From: Arthrobacter cavernae
Lineage (GTDB): Bacteria > Actinomycetota > Actinomycetes > Actinomycetales > Micrococcaceae
Direction of reading: 5' to 3'
Length of the DNA: 64,000 nt
NCBI RefSeq assembly: GCF_017368795.1
Contig: NZ_JAFNLL010000014.1
Coordinates: forward strand, 58,167-122,166
In this document: positions 36,412 to 45,884 of the stretch, one piece after another
Layout: each line of letters opens with the position of its first letter
Numbering within the stretch: the first letter of the stretch is position 1
Notes under the pieces: generated by a model
What the model was told of the DNA's origin: nothing
Seen by the model: the letters and a program-made list of their open reading frames with translations, nothing else
Databases searched by the model: none
Translations under genes and position numbers: made by a program

Positions 36412-38364
36412 ATGACTCTTGCACCAGCTGATACAGCCACTCAGTACCGCCTTGCGGCGGCCGCGGAGATCACGGAAGTCCAGGGCATCCTGCGTGCCGG
36501 GGGACTCCTTGGTCCGCACAAGCGGATCGCCTACCTCGGCCTGCTGGATCCGGCCCGGGACAGCTCCAAGGATTCCGAGGACCGGCGGTTCCGGGTCTTC
36601 GTCCACGATGTTTCCAGCGGCCGCCCCCTCGACGTGACGGTCTCGGCCACGCGCGGCGAGGTGATCTCCGCCGTCGAACTGGACACTGCCGTCTCCGGCG
36701 AGCTCCCTGTCCTGGAGGAGGAGTTCGCGGTGGTCGAGGAACTCCTGGCCTCGGACGAACGGTGGCTGAAGGCCCTGGCCGACCGCGGACTCGACGTCAG
36801 CAAAGTCCGCGTTGCGCCGCTGTCCGCCGGCGTCTTCGAGTACCCCGAGGAGAAAGGCCGCCGCATCCTTCGCGGGCTGGCTTTCGTGCAGGACTTCCCC
36901 GAGGACAGTGCCTGGGCGCACCCCGTGGACGGACTGGTGGCGTACATGGATGTGGTCAACAAGGAAGTCACCCAGGTCCTGGACCTGGGCGCCGTTCCGG
37001 TCCCCGCGGAGCACGGCAACTACACTGACCCCGAACTGACCGGCCCGCTGCGCACTACCCAGAAGCCCATCAGCATCACCCAGCCTGAAGGCCCCAGCTT
37101 CACCGTCACCGGCGGCAACCACGTGGAGTGGGAAAAGTGGAGCGTGGACGTCGGCTTCGACGTCCGCGAAGGCGTGGTTCTGCACAACCTCGCCTTCCAG
37201 GACGGCGACCGCAAGCGGCCCATCATCAACCGGGCCTCGATCGCGGAGATGGTGGTTCCCTATGGCGACCCGTCACCGATCCGGTCTTGGCAGAACTACT
37301 TCGACACCGGCGAGTACCTGGTGGGCCAGTACGCCAACTCGCTGGAACTGGGCTGCGACTGCCTCGGCGACATCACCTACCTGAGCCCGGTCATCAGCGA
37401 CGCCTTCGGCAACCCCCGCGAGATCCGCAACGGCATCTGCATGCATGAGGAAGACTGGGGCATCCTTTCCAAGCATTCAGACCTTTGGACGGGCATCAAC
37501 TACACCCGCCGCAACCGCCGCCTGGTGATCTCCTTCTTCACCACCATCGGCAATTACGATTACGGCTTCTACTGGTACCTCTACCTGGACGGCACCATCG
37601 AATTCGAGGCCAAGGCCACCGGCGTCGTCTTCACCAGCGCCTTCCCGGAAGGCGGCTCGGACAACATTTCCCAGCTCGCCCCGGGCCTCGGTGCCCCCTT
37701 CCACCAGCATCTCTTCAGCGCCCGCCTGGACATGGCAATCGACGGCTTCACCAACCGCGTGGAAGAAGAAGACGTGGTCCGTCAGCCCATGGGCGAAGGG
37801 AATGAGCGCGGCAACGCGTTCTCCCGCAAGCGCACGGTGCTGGGCCGCGAATCCGAAGGTGTCCGCGAGGCCGACGCGCGTGCAGGCCGGACCTGGATCA
37901 TCTCCAACCCGGAGTCCCGCAACCGGCTGGGCGAGCCGGTGGGCTACAAGCTGCACTCCCAGAACCAGCCCACGCTGCTGGCCGACCCTGGATCGTCCAT
38001 CGCGCGCCGCGCCGCTTTCGCCACCAAGGACGTGTGGGTCACCCGGTACGCCGAGGACGAGCGCTACCCCACGGGTGACTTCGTGAACCAGCACTCCGGC
38101 GGCGCGGGCCTCCCGGCCTACGTTTCCCACGACCGCGAGATCGACGGCCAGGACATCGTGCTCTGGCACACCTTCGGCCTGACGCACTTCCCGCGCGTGG
38201 AGGACTGGCCGATCATGCCCGTGGACACCGTTGGCTTCAAGCTGCGCCCGGAAGGCTTCTTTGACCGCAGCCCGGTCCTGGATGTGCCGGCCAACGCCTC
38301 GGGTGAGGCTTCATGCCACAGCGCGTCCGAAGCTGCGGGCGAGCCTGCCGGCCACTGCCACTAA
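36412..38364 (+). CDS. copper amine oxidase (phenylethylamine oxidase type)
   Basis: The 650-residue enzyme oxidatively deaminates primary amines to aldehyde, ammonia and hydrogen peroxide, using copper and the self-made cofactor topaquinone. Residues fall at the same numbers as in Arthrobacter globiformis AGAO: catalytic base Asp298 (YFDTGEY), topaquinone precursor Tyr382 (IGNYDYG), copper ligands His431, His433 (HQH) and His592. The two N-terminal small domains and the catalytic domain are complete. The last 18 residues contain Cys and three His ([16 protein letters not shown]), a possible metal-loading tail. It faces a TetR gene and lies near an aldehyde dehydrogenase, permease and AraC gene. 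Preferred substrate is most likely phenylethylamine or tyramine. Confidence 0.95.
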   Translation: MTLAPADTATQYRLAAAAEITEVQGILRAGGLLGPHKRIAYLGLLDPARDSSKDSEDRRFRVFVHDVSSGRPLDVTVSATRGEVISAVELDTAVSGELPVLEEEFAVVEELLASDERWLKALADRGLDVSKVRVAPLSAGVFEYPEEKGRRILRGLAFVQDFPEDSAWAHPVDGLVAYMDVVNKEVTQVLDLGAVPVPAEHGNYTDPELTGPLRTTQKPISITQPEGPSFTVTGGNHVEWEKWSVDVGFDVREGVVLHNLAFQDGDRKRPIINRASIAEMVVPYGDPSPIRSWQNYFDTGEYLVGQYANSLELGCDCLGDITYLSPVISDAFGNPREIRNGICMHEEDWGILSKHSDLWTGINYTRRNRRLVISFFTTIGNYDYGFYWYLYLDGTIEFEAKATGVVFTSAFPEGGSDNISQLAPGLGAPFHQHLFSARLDMAIDGFTNRVEEEDVVRQPMGEGNERGNAFSRKRTVLGRESEGVREADARAGRTWIISNPESRNRLGEPVGYKLHSQNQPTLLADPGSSIARRAAFATKDVWVTRYAEDERYPTGDFVNQHSGGAGLPAYVSHDREIDGQDIVLWHTFGLTHFPRVEDWPIMPVDTVGFKLRPEGFFDRSPVLDVPANASGEASCHSASEAAGEPAGHCH

Positions 38365-38385
38365 GCGGATCCGGGAACAGAGGAA

Positions 38386-38826
38386 ATGACCACGACGGCG
38401 GGACGGGTCCGGCCAGCCGGGCCCGTCCTCCATCCCCGGATCTGCGCGGCCCTCACGGCTGTCTCCGGTCTGGCGCATCTGTGGCTCGCGGCCTCGGGGC
38501 ACCACGGCGCCTGGCTGGGCATTCTCATGATTGCGCTGGCCGCCGTCTGCATGCCGTGCACCGTGCACATTTGGCGCCACAGCAGGCTCGGCGCCCTCCA
38601 TCAGGTCACGGTTTCGGCATTGGCGATGGTCCTCCTCCACGCTGTCCTGCTTCTGGGAGCGCGCGGTGCCGGGCACGCCCACGGCGGGGGCCCGGCGTCG
38701 GGCGCCGGTGACGTTTCCGGTGCCGCCGGACTGTTACTGGTGATCGGACTGGAACTCACGACGGCGTTGCTCGCCGCAACGCTCGTGGCCCGGCTCCGGC
38801 GGCGCAGGGCCCTGCGGCCTGTCTGA
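38386..38826 (+). CDS. small His-rich membrane protein downstream of the amine oxidase
   Basis: The 146-residue protein has four hydrophobic segments, several His residues at their ends (AHLWLAASGHHGAW, TVHIWRHSRLGALHQ, GHAHGGG), a Met-rich stretch and a CMPC pair in TM2. It begins 21 bases after the oxidase stop with an AGAGGAA ribosome site, so it is co-transcribed. I do not recognise the family. Location and composition suggest a role in copper delivery to the oxidase, but this is only inference. Confidence 0.65.
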   Translation: MTTTAGRVRPAGPVLHPRICAALTAVSGLAHLWLAASGHHGAWLGILMIALAAVCMPCTVHIWRHSRLGALHQVTVSALAMVLLHAVLLLGARGAGHAHGGGPASGAGDVSGAAGLLLVIGLELTTALLAATLVARLRRRRALRPV

Positions 38827-38856
38827 GCAGCCTGGCCAGGGACGCCCCACGGAGCC

Positions 38857-39140
38857 CTACTCCGCGAACAGCCCCGCCAGGTCCTCCGCCGTCAGGGCCC
38901 CGCCGGACAGGGCGTCGCCCTCCATCACGTCCGCGAACAGCTGTGATTTCTTGGCCTTGAGCGTCATGACCTTTTCCTCGATGGTGTCCTTGGCCACCAG
39001 CCGGTAGACCATGACGTTCCGCGCCTGCCCGATCCTGTGCGTGCGGTCCACGGCCTGCGCCTCATGAGCCCGGCCCAGGGGAGCGAGGCATAGGTGTCGT
39101 AGTCGATCCGGAACAGCGCATAGGAGGTTATCACAATGTC
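38857..39140 (-). pseudogene. SNF2-helicase fragments, internally deleted
   Basis: 38857-39063 matches the last about 65 codons of the full-length helicase at 55349-58810 (MDRTHRIGQARNVMVYRLVAKD through the stop), nearly base for base. It is joined at CTGCGCCTC to 39064-39140, which matches a segment around 56364-56440 of the same gene (VITSYALFRIDY...LPWAGLM). About 800 bases between the two parts are missing, including most of the helicase C-lobe. It cannot encode an active protein. Confidence 0.88.
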
Positions 39141-39454
39141 GCCCCGGGCAAGTCCCGCCGCTACTCCCAGCACGACATCGATGTCCTGCGCGAGGTCCAG
39201 CGCCTTTCGCAGTCGGGCGTCTCCCTCGAGGGCATCAAGCGGATCCTGGAACTCGAGAACCAGGTGGCGGCGCTGAAGTACCGCGTCGCCGAGCTGACGG
39301 ACGAGCTGTCCCGGCGCCGGAGCCCCGTGGATGCCCGCATTTTCGCGGCGGGAGCAGCCGGCGACGTCGTGAGCCTGGCCCGCGGGCAGCGCCCGCGCGC
39401 GCGGTCCCAGGCCGTGGTGGTGTGGCGCCGAAGCCTGGGGAACCGCGGGCGTAG
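39141..39454 (+). pseudogene. 3' fragment of hspR
   Basis: The sequence matches hspR from PGKSRRYSQHDIDVLREVQRL to the end, roughly nine bases in ten identical by eye. It lacks the first 40 codons with the start and half the DNA-binding domain. A one-base deletion near the end (TGGCGCCGAAG for TGGCGCCCGAAG) shifts the frame before the old stop. It joins the helicase fragment at the shared string CCCGGG (39143-39148). Confidence 0.9.
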
Positions 39455-39484
39455 GCCCCTCTTCAGGTACGGGCCTTGCTGTAG

Positions 39485-40837
39485 TTACGGGGCGCCGACT
39501 GTGGCGCTCTCGGGCACCGTTGCGGAAACCGGATCCTCGGCACGGCGCTTCGGGATCATCGCCACGGCACCGGCCGCCACAACGGCGATTCCGGCGAAGA
39601 TGGCGAAGTTGTACTCGAACGGCAGTTTCGCGCTGCCGATCCATCCACCGATCAGTGGCCCGGAGATCGCACCGATGCGGGCGAAGCTCAGCGCCCAGCC
39701 AGTTGCCGTCGCGCGGATCTTGGCCGGGTAGTAGTCGGCGATGTAGCCGGTCAGGACCAGCGACGTTGAAATGGATCCAATGCCGGCGAACGCGACGAAC
39801 AGCAGGTTCACCACCATGTTGTTCGGGAACATCAACAGCATGATGCCCAGGCCGCCGAGCACGTAGAACACCACCAGAATGAGCTTCTGGCCGTACTTGT
39901 CGGCCGCGCGGCCCAGGACCAGGCCCCCGACGGCGGACGCGAGGCTGAACACCAGGAGGAACGTCAGCGACGAACCGAGGTCGTAGCCTGCCTGCTTCAT
40001 AATCGACGGCAGCCAGGTATTGAGCCCGTAGACCAGCACCATGCCGCAGAACAGTGCGATCCAGAAGAACACAGTGGACCGCAGATACTTCGGGGAGAAC
40101 ATGGTGGTGATGGTCTTCCACCACGGCTCGGAGCGCTCCTTGGGGGCTGCTGCCAAGGCTGACACGGGTGCGTATTCGGGTATGTTCAGCTTCGCCGCGA
40201 GAGCATGGGCTTCCTTCCGGCGCCCCATGGATTCGAGGTACTCCAGCGACTCGGGAAGCAGCTTCCAGATGACGGGCAGCAGGACAACCGGCAGCGCGCC
40301 GAATCCGATGACCCAGCGCCAGCCCGCCGTCGGAAGCACAAAGAGTGCGACGAGTGCTGCGGCGACGATGCCCAGCGAGTACCCGGAGTACATCAGTCCG
40401 TAGTTAAAGGACCGCTTCTTCGGGGCGGAGTACTCGATGGTCAGCGCAGCCGCCACCGGGATGACGCCGCCCATGCCCAGGCCGCCGATCAGCCGGAACA
40501 GTCCGAACATTTCAGGAGTCGTGGCCAAGGCCGCTCCGGCCTGGGTGAGCGTGAAAATGAGCATGGATGCCAGAAGCATCTTCTTGCGGCCCACGACGTC
40601 GCTGAGCGTGCCGATGAACAGGGCTCCGATCAGCATGCCGACGAGCGCATAAGCACCGAGCCCGCCTAGCTGCAGCGGGCTCAGGTTCCATGCCTTGTAT
40701 TCGGCCAGCGCAGGGAGCACCGCTCCCAGGACGCCGACGTCGTAGCCTTCGGCGAGAATCGCCAGCCAACAACAGAACAGGACTATTCCTGTGGTCCGTT
40801 GCGGCACTTTCCAATCGTTTACGGGTGCGTTGGCCAT
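39485..40837 (-). CDS. aromatic acid:H+ symporter (AAHS-type MFS)
   Basis: The 450-residue carrier has about 12 membrane segments and AAHS motifs: DVGVLGAVLPAL in TM1 and GTLSDVVGRKKMLL after TM2. AAHS members (BenK, PcaK, MhpT types) import aromatic acids with protons. It is the last gene of the six-gene leftward operon for CoA-linked aromatic breakdown, so it most likely imports the pathway's aromatic acid. The start ATG 40837 has GAGGGCAAT upstream. Confidence 0.88.
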   Translation of the reverse strand: MANAPVNDWKVPQRTTGIVLFCCWLAILAEGYDVGVLGAVLPALAEYKAWNLSPLQLGGLGAYALVGMLIGALFIGTLSDVVGRKKMLLASMLIFTLTQAGAALATTPEMFGLFRLIGGLGMGGVIPVAAALTIEYSAPKKRSFNYGLMYSGYSLGIVAAALVALFVLPTAGWRWVIGFGALPVVLLPVIWKLLPESLEYLESMGRRKEAHALAAKLNIPEYAPVSALAAAPKERSEPWWKTITTMFSPKYLRSTVFFWIALFCGMVLVYGLNTWLPSIMKQAGYDLGSSLTFLLVFSLASAVGGLVLGRAADKYGQKLILVVFYVLGGLGIMLLMFPNNMVVNLLFVAFAGIGSISTSLVLTGYIADYYPAKIRATATGWALSFARIGAISGPLIGGWIGSAKLPFEYNFAIFAGIAVVAAGAVAMIPKRRAEDPVSATVPESATVGAP

Positions 40838-40879
40838 ATTGCCCTCAGTTCACTTGGAGGTACGGGAGATGATGCTGTG

Positions 40880-43270
40880 CTATTTGACCAGTGCCGGGCG
40901 GGCGGCGGACAGCGGCGTCCAGCGCAGGTGGGCGTTGACGGCGTCGGACTCCGGCTCCTTCAACAGTGACAGCCGCGGCCGCACGGCATCCGTGCGGGAG
41001 CTCGGCGGCTTGCGCCGGCCGGCCCGGAACTGCGGCGTCCACTGGGCGCCCGGGCCCTGGTATTCCTGCTCGGCGGCAGCATGCAGGGTCCACTGCGGGT
41101 CGTACAGGTGGGTGCGACCCAGCGCGACGAGGTCTGCCCGTCCCGCCAACAACACGGAATTGACGTCGTCGTAGCTGGAGATGGCACCCACGGCGATCAC
41201 GGCGACCCCTGCCGGAGCTGCCACCTCCTGGCGGATGCGGTCGGCAAAGGGGGCCTGGTAGCTGCGGCCGTAGGCCGGCTTCTCTTCCTTGGCCACCTGG
41301 CCCGTGGAGACGTCGATGCCTGCGGCGCCGTGCGCGACGAACGCCCGGGCAATCTCGACCGAGTCATCCGAGTCGTTGCCGCCCTCGACCCAGTCGGTGG
41401 CAGAGATCCGGACGGTGACCGGCTTGGCTGCAGGCCAGGCGGCGCGGACGGCGTCGAAGACCTCCAGGGGGAAGCGCAGACGGTTCTCCAGGCTGCCGCC
41501 GTACTCATCGCTGCGGCGGTTGGCGAGCGGTGAGAGGAAGGAGGAGAGCAGGTAGCCGTGGGCGGCGTGGACCTCGAGGAGGTCGAAGCCGGCGTGCTCC
41601 GCGCGACGGGCGGCGTCCACGAATTCGGCCTTGATGGCGTCCATGCCGGCACGGTCGAGTTCGCGCGGGGTCTGGCTGCCCGGGCCGTAGGCCAGCGCCG
41701 AGGGGCCGACGGCTTCCCAGTTACCCGATTCGAGCGGTTCGTCGATGCCCTCCCACATCACGCGGGTGGAGGCCTTGCGGCCGGCGTGGCCGATCTGGGC
41801 GCCGATCTTCGCCGTCGAGTTGGCGTGGACGAAGTCCACGATCTCCTTCCAGCTCTCACGCTGGCCGTCCGTGTACAGGCCGGTGCAGCCGGGGGTGATG
41901 CGGCCTGCCTCGGACACGCACACCATCTCGGTCATGACCAGCCCGGCGCCGCCGAGCGCCTTGGAGCCGAGGTGGACCTTGTGGAAGTCGCCCGGGACGC
42001 CGTCGACGGCGGAGTACATGTCCATGGGGGAGACCACGATGCGGTTTTTCAGTTCCAGGTCGCCGATGCGGTACGGCTGGAACATGGCCGGGGCCGCATC
42101 TGCAAGGCCCTGGGATTCGGCGAAGTGGCGGTCCACGGCGTCGGCGAATTCCGGATCGCGCAGGCGCAGGTTCTCCTGGGTGATGCGGCGGCTGCGGGTG
42201 AGCAGGTTGAACGCGAACTGGGTGGGGTTCTGGTCCTGGTACTGGCCGATCCGTTCGAACCATTCCAGCGAGGCCTGGGCGGCACGCTGGGTCGAGGCGA
42301 CGACGGGACGCCGCTCGGTCTCATACGCGGACAGGGCGGACTCCACGTCTGGGTGTTCGTGCAGGCAGGCGGCGAGGGCCAGAGAGTCCTCCATGGCCAG
42401 CTTGGTGCCGGAGCCGATGGAGAAGTGGGCGGTGTGGGCGGCGTCGCCGAGCAGCACCACGTTGCCGTGGCGCCAGCTCTGGTTCCGTACGGTGGTGAAG
42501 TTCTGCCACTTGGAGTTGTTGGCCAGCACCTCGTAGCCGTCGAGTTCCTCGGCGAAGATCGAACGGATCTTGTTGATCGCCTTCTCGTCGGAGACACCCG
42601 GTGCGAACACCTCGCCGGCGGTCTCGTCGAAGCCAGCGGCACGCCACACGTCCTCGTGCATTTCGACAATGAAGGTGGAGCCTTCGTCGGAGTAGGGGTA
42701 GCCGTGGATCTGCATCACGCCCCACTCGGTTTCCTTGACGAAGAACTTGAACGCCTCGAAGACCTGCTCGGTGCCCAGCCACATGAACTTGTTGGGCCGG
42801 GGGTCAAGGCTGGGGCCGAACGAATCGGCGTACTTGGCGCGGATCTGGGAGTTGATGCCGTCTGCCGCGAGCACTAGGTCGTAGCCCGCCTCGAGTTCCT
42901 CAACCGGCGGTGCCATGGTCTGGAAGCGCAGGTCGACGCCGAGCTCGGCGCAGCGGCCCTGGAGCAGTTCCAGCAGTTCCTTGCGGCTCATGGCCGCGAA
43001 ACCCTGGCCGCCGACGGTCACCGTCTCACCGCCGAAGTGGATGTCGATGTCCGACCAGCGGGCGAAGCGCCGGCTCATGTAGTCGGCCACGACGGCGTCG
43101 GCGTCTCCGATGCCGCCGAGTGTCTCATCGGAGAACACGACGCCGAAGCCGAAGGTGTCGCTGGCGGCGTTGCGTTCCCAGAGGGTGATGCTGTGGGACG
43201 GGTCGAGCTGCTTCATCAGTGCTGCGAAGTACAGGCCACCCGGGCCGCCTCCGACGATTGCGATTTTCAT
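40880..43270 (-). CDS. fused aryl-CoA monooxygenase/reductase (salicylyl-CoA 5-hydroxylase or anthraniloyl-CoA type)
   Basis: The 796-residue flavoenzyme has two halves. Residues 1-390 are a PHBH-type FAD hydroxylase (IAIVGGGPGGLYFAALMKQ; GNVVLLGDAAHTAHFSIGSGTKLAMEDSLALA). Residues 400-760 are an old-yellow-enzyme NADH:flavin oxidoreductase (FQPYRIGDLELKNRIVVSPMDMYS; IGHAGRKAST; ALGRTHLYDPQW). This fusion is known for salicylyl-CoA 5-hydroxylase and for 2-aminobenzoyl-CoA monooxygenase/reductase, both acting on an ortho-substituted benzoyl-CoA. The start MKIAIVGGG at 43270 has AAGGAG. It follows the CoA ligase by 14 bases. Sequence alone does not tell salicylate from anthranilate. Confidence 0.88.
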   Translation of the reverse strand: MKIAIVGGGPGGLYFAALMKQLDPSHSITLWERNAASDTFGFGVVFSDETLGGIGDADAVVADYMSRRFARWSDIDIHFGGETVTVGGQGFAAMSRKELLELLQGRCAELGVDLRFQTMAPPVEELEAGYDLVLAADGINSQIRAKYADSFGPSLDPRPNKFMWLGTEQVFEAFKFFVKETEWGVMQIHGYPYSDEGSTFIVEMHEDVWRAAGFDETAGEVFAPGVSDEKAINKIRSIFAEELDGYEVLANNSKWQNFTTVRNQSWRHGNVVLLGDAAHTAHFSIGSGTKLAMEDSLALAACLHEHPDVESALSAYETERRPVVASTQRAAQASLEWFERIGQYQDQNPTQFAFNLLTRSRRITQENLRLRDPEFADAVDRHFAESQGLADAAPAMFQPYRIGDLELKNRIVVSPMDMYSAVDGVPGDFHKVHLGSKALGGAGLVMTEMVCVSEAGRITPGCTGLYTDGQRESWKEIVDFVHANSTAKIGAQIGHAGRKASTRVMWEGIDEPLESGNWEAVGPSALAYGPGSQTPRELDRAGMDAIKAEFVDAARRAEHAGFDLLEVHAAHGYLLSSFLSPLANRRSDEYGGSLENRLRFPLEVFDAVRAAWPAAKPVTVRISATDWVEGGNDSDDSVEIARAFVAHGAAGIDVSTGQVAKEEKPAYGRSYQAPFADRIRQEVAAPAGVAVIAVGAISSYDDVNSVLLAGRADLVALGRTHLYDPQWTLHAAAEQEYQGPGAQWTPQFRAGRRKPPSSRTDAVRPRLSLLKEPESDAVNAHLRWTPLSAARPALVK

Positions 43271-43284
43271 GGTTCTGCTCCTTC

Positions 43285-44943
43285 TTAGGCCTGGCACAGG
43301 CCTGCGGCGGCAAGCTGCTGGGGGTTGTTGTTGAGGCGGTCGCGCAGCTTGAAGTGCTGCAGCTTGCCGCTGGGGTTGCGGGGCAGTTCGTCAACGAACT
43401 GGATGTCCCGCGGGTATTTGTAGGGGGCGATCGTCTGTTTGACGAAGTCCTGGATGTCCTTGCGCTTGGCGGCGTCGCCTTCGACGCCCTCGCGCAGGAC
43501 GATGAACGCGCAGACAACGCTGCCGCGTTCCGGGTCCGGGCGGCCGATGACGGCGTTCTCCACGACGTCCGGGTGCTGGTCGATGGCCGATTCCACCTCG
43601 GGAGCGCCGATGTTGTAGCCGGAGGAGACGATCATGTTGTCCGAGCGGGCCTGGTACGTGAAGTACCCGTCCTCGTCCATCGTGAAGGTGTCCCCGGTGA
43701 CGTTCCAGCCGTTGATGACGTAGCTCGCCTGCCGGGCATCGTCGAGGTACCGGCAGCCGGTGGGGCCGATCACGGCCAGCCGGCCGATCTGGTGGGGCCC
43801 GAGTTCCACGCCGTCGTCATCGAGGATGGTGGCCCGATACCCTGGCACGGCCCGGCCAGTGGTTCCGGGCCTGATGTCGTCGCCGGCGGCGGAAATGAAC
43901 ACGTGCAGCAGCTCCGTGGCGCCGATGCCGTTGACCAGGCGCAGGCCCGTGGCCTGGTGGACTGCTTCCCAGGTTTCCTTGGGCAGATGTTCACCGGCGG
44001 AGACGGCTATCCGCAGATTGCGGAGCAGATCGCCCCGGCCTTCCTTGAGGATGGCGCGGTAGGCGGTGGGTGCGGTGAAGAGGATGGTGGCCCCTGCGGC
44101 GGCAGCGTTCTCGGCCAGTTCCACGGGTGCGGCCCGCTCGGTCAGCAGCGAGGACGCGCCGAACCGCAGCGGGAAGACCACCAGCCCGCCGAGCCCGAAG
44201 GTGAACGCGAGGGGCGGCGAGCCGGCGAACACGTCGTCGGCGGTGGGCTGCAGGATGTGGCGGGCGAACGTGTCCGAGTTGGCGAGGATGTCACGGTGGA
44301 AGTGCATGGTCACCTTCGGCACGCCGGTGGTGCCCGACGTCGGGCCGAGAAGCGCGACGTCGTCCGCCGCGGTCTGCACGGTGGCGAACTCGCCGCTCTT
44401 GGCGGCACAGCGGGCGATGAGATCGCCGGCGTCGTCGGATCCGTAGGAGAGGACGGCGACGTCGTCGCCTGCTCCCGCGTTCAGCTCGTCCATGAAGCGG
44501 TGGTCGGAGATCGCGACCGCCGGCCGGGTGAGCTCGATCAGGGTGGCGACTTCGCTGGAGCGCAGCATCGGCATGGTGGTCACGACCACGGCGCCGGCCT
44601 TGAGCACGCCGAGCCAGGCCGCGACGATCCACGGATTGTTCGGCCCCCGCAGCATCACACGGTTGCCGGGGACCACGCCGTAGTCCTCGGTAAGCACCTG
44701 GGCCACCTGGTTGGAGCGCTGCAGCAGTTCCCCGTACGTCCAGACCGTGCCGTCGGGCGTCCGCAACGCGGGCCGGTCCGCGCCGTGCTCCGCGACGGCG
44801 TCGTCGATGAGGACCGCTGCGGCGTTGAGCCGTTCGGGGTACTGGAGCTCCGGAAGTGTGAATTCGAGCGCCGGCCAGGTGTTGGCCGGTGGCAGGTGGT
44901 CACGGGTGAAGGTGTCCACGTGGGCCGATGTCGTCATTGTCAT
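43285..44943 (-). CDS. aryl-CoA ligase (benzoate-CoA ligase family)
   Basis: The 552-residue AMP-forming ligase has the P-loop LLGPTSGTTGVPKVTMHF, the NGIGATELLHVFISAAGDDIRPGTTGRAVPGY segment, the hinge YQARSDNMIVSSGYNIGAPEVE, and catalytic Lys in LPRNPSGKLQHF. It resembles 2-aminobenzoate/benzoate-CoA ligases rather than fatty-acyl enzymes. It supplies the aryl-CoA used by the fused monooxygenase encoded 14 bases downstream. The ATG at 44943 has a GAAAGGAAA ribosome site. Confidence 0.9.
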   Translation of the reverse strand: MTMTTSAHVDTFTRDHLPPANTWPALEFTLPELQYPERLNAAAVLIDDAVAEHGADRPALRTPDGTVWTYGELLQRSNQVAQVLTEDYGVVPGNRVMLRGPNNPWIVAAWLGVLKAGAVVVTTMPMLRSSEVATLIELTRPAVAISDHRFMDELNAGAGDDVAVLSYGSDDAGDLIARCAAKSGEFATVQTAADDVALLGPTSGTTGVPKVTMHFHRDILANSDTFARHILQPTADDVFAGSPPLAFTFGLGGLVVFPLRFGASSLLTERAAPVELAENAAAAGATILFTAPTAYRAILKEGRGDLLRNLRIAVSAGEHLPKETWEAVHQATGLRLVNGIGATELLHVFISAAGDDIRPGTTGRAVPGYRATILDDDGVELGPHQIGRLAVIGPTGCRYLDDARQASYVINGWNVTGDTFTMDEDGYFTYQARSDNMIVSSGYNIGAPEVESAIDQHPDVVENAVIGRPDPERGSVVCAFIVLREGVEGDAAKRKDIQDFVKQTIAPYKYPRDIQFVDELPRNPSGKLQHFKLRDRLNNNPQQLAAAGLCQA

Positions 44944-44997
44944 GGCCTTTCCTTTCAGTGGTGCGTCGTTGAAGCTGCTTGGGTTGGGGGCGGCCGG

Positions 44998-45879
44998 TCA
45001 GGCGCGGATCATGCCTTCTTGGGCGACTGTTGCCAGGAGCCTTCCCTGCCGGTCGAAGAAGCGGCCCATGGCCAGTCCTCTGTTGCTTTGGCCTGACACG
45101 GCTTCCTGCGCGTAGAGGACCCAGTCGTCGGCGCGGCCGTCGCGGTGGAACCACATGGAGTGGTCGAGGCTGGCGGTAGCGAGCCCGGGGCTGGACCAGT
45201 TCAGTCCATTCACCCTCAGGAGCGGTTCAAGAATGGTGTAGTCGCAGGCGTACGCCAAGGCAGTGCGGTGGAGGTCGGCGTCGTCGGGCAGGCTGTCGAA
45301 AGCCTTGACCCAGATGGCCTGCTGCGACACAGACCCGCCTTCCAACTCGACGTATACCGGTCCAGGAATATGCCGCATGTCGAAACTACGGCCCGTGGAC
45401 CAATAGTCTGCGGCCGGTCCGGCGGTTCCGTCCAGCACTTCGGCGGCGCTTCGCAGCGAATCGGGCTCGACGGCGGCAGGAGCCTCGGGCTGGAAGTCCG
45501 GGCCGTCTTCGGGAACCTGGAAGGAACCCATCGCGGCATAGACTGCCTTGCCGTTCTGGAAGCCGCGGACGGTACGGGTGGAGTACCCGCGGCCATCCCG
45601 TAAACGCTCCACTTCGTAGCGAACGCTGGAACCGACGTCGACCGGCCGCATGAAGTAGCTGTGCATCGAGTGCAGTGAACGGTCCGCGTCCACCGATCGC
45701 ATCATGGCCGCGGCTGCCTGCGCCACCATGTCTCCGCCGTAGGCCTTGGGCCACGGCACGTACTGGGTGGTTGCCTCATACGCTTCATCGTGAACCTGGG
45801 CCGGGACGGCCGTCAGCTCGATGGCCTTCAGGAACGTTTCGGACGTCAGGACGCCGATGGCAGGGGATCCGGTGCTCAT
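44998..45879 (-). CDS. acyl-CoA thioesterase II (TesB type)
   Basis: The 293-residue protein is a double hot-dog thioesterase (MHSYFMRPVDVGSSVRYEVERLRDGRGYSTRTVRGFQNGKAVYAAMGSFQVPEDGPD; C-terminal LATASLDHSMWFHRDGRADDWVLYAQEAVSGQSNRGLAMGRFFDRQGRLLATVAQEG). It would hydrolyse a CoA ester, here most simply the hydroxylated aryl-CoA, giving the free hydroxy-acid. It lies between the cupin (5 bases away) and the ligase in the operon. Confidence 0.88.
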   Translation of the reverse strand: MSTGSPAIGVLTSETFLKAIELTAVPAQVHDEAYEATTQYVPWPKAYGGDMVAQAAAAMMRSVDADRSLHSMHSYFMRPVDVGSSVRYEVERLRDGRGYSTRTVRGFQNGKAVYAAMGSFQVPEDGPDFQPEAPAAVEPDSLRSAAEVLDGTAGPAADYWSTGRSFDMRHIPGPVYVELEGGSVSQQAIWVKAFDSLPDDADLHRTALAYACDYTILEPLLRVNGLNWSSPGLATASLDHSMWFHRDGRADDWVLYAQEAVSGQSNRGLAMGRFFDRQGRLLATVAQEGMIRA

Positions 45880-45884
45880 GTCCG

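Noticed and set aside
38857..39454. Insertion-sequence or prophage scar
   Set aside because: No transposase, integrase, terminal inverted repeats or target duplications are visible; the junctions share only short host-gene homologies.
39264..39731. Rightward open frame across the hspR fragment and the MFS 3' end
   Set aside because: It is the frameshifted hspR remnant running antisense into the transporter, not a gene.
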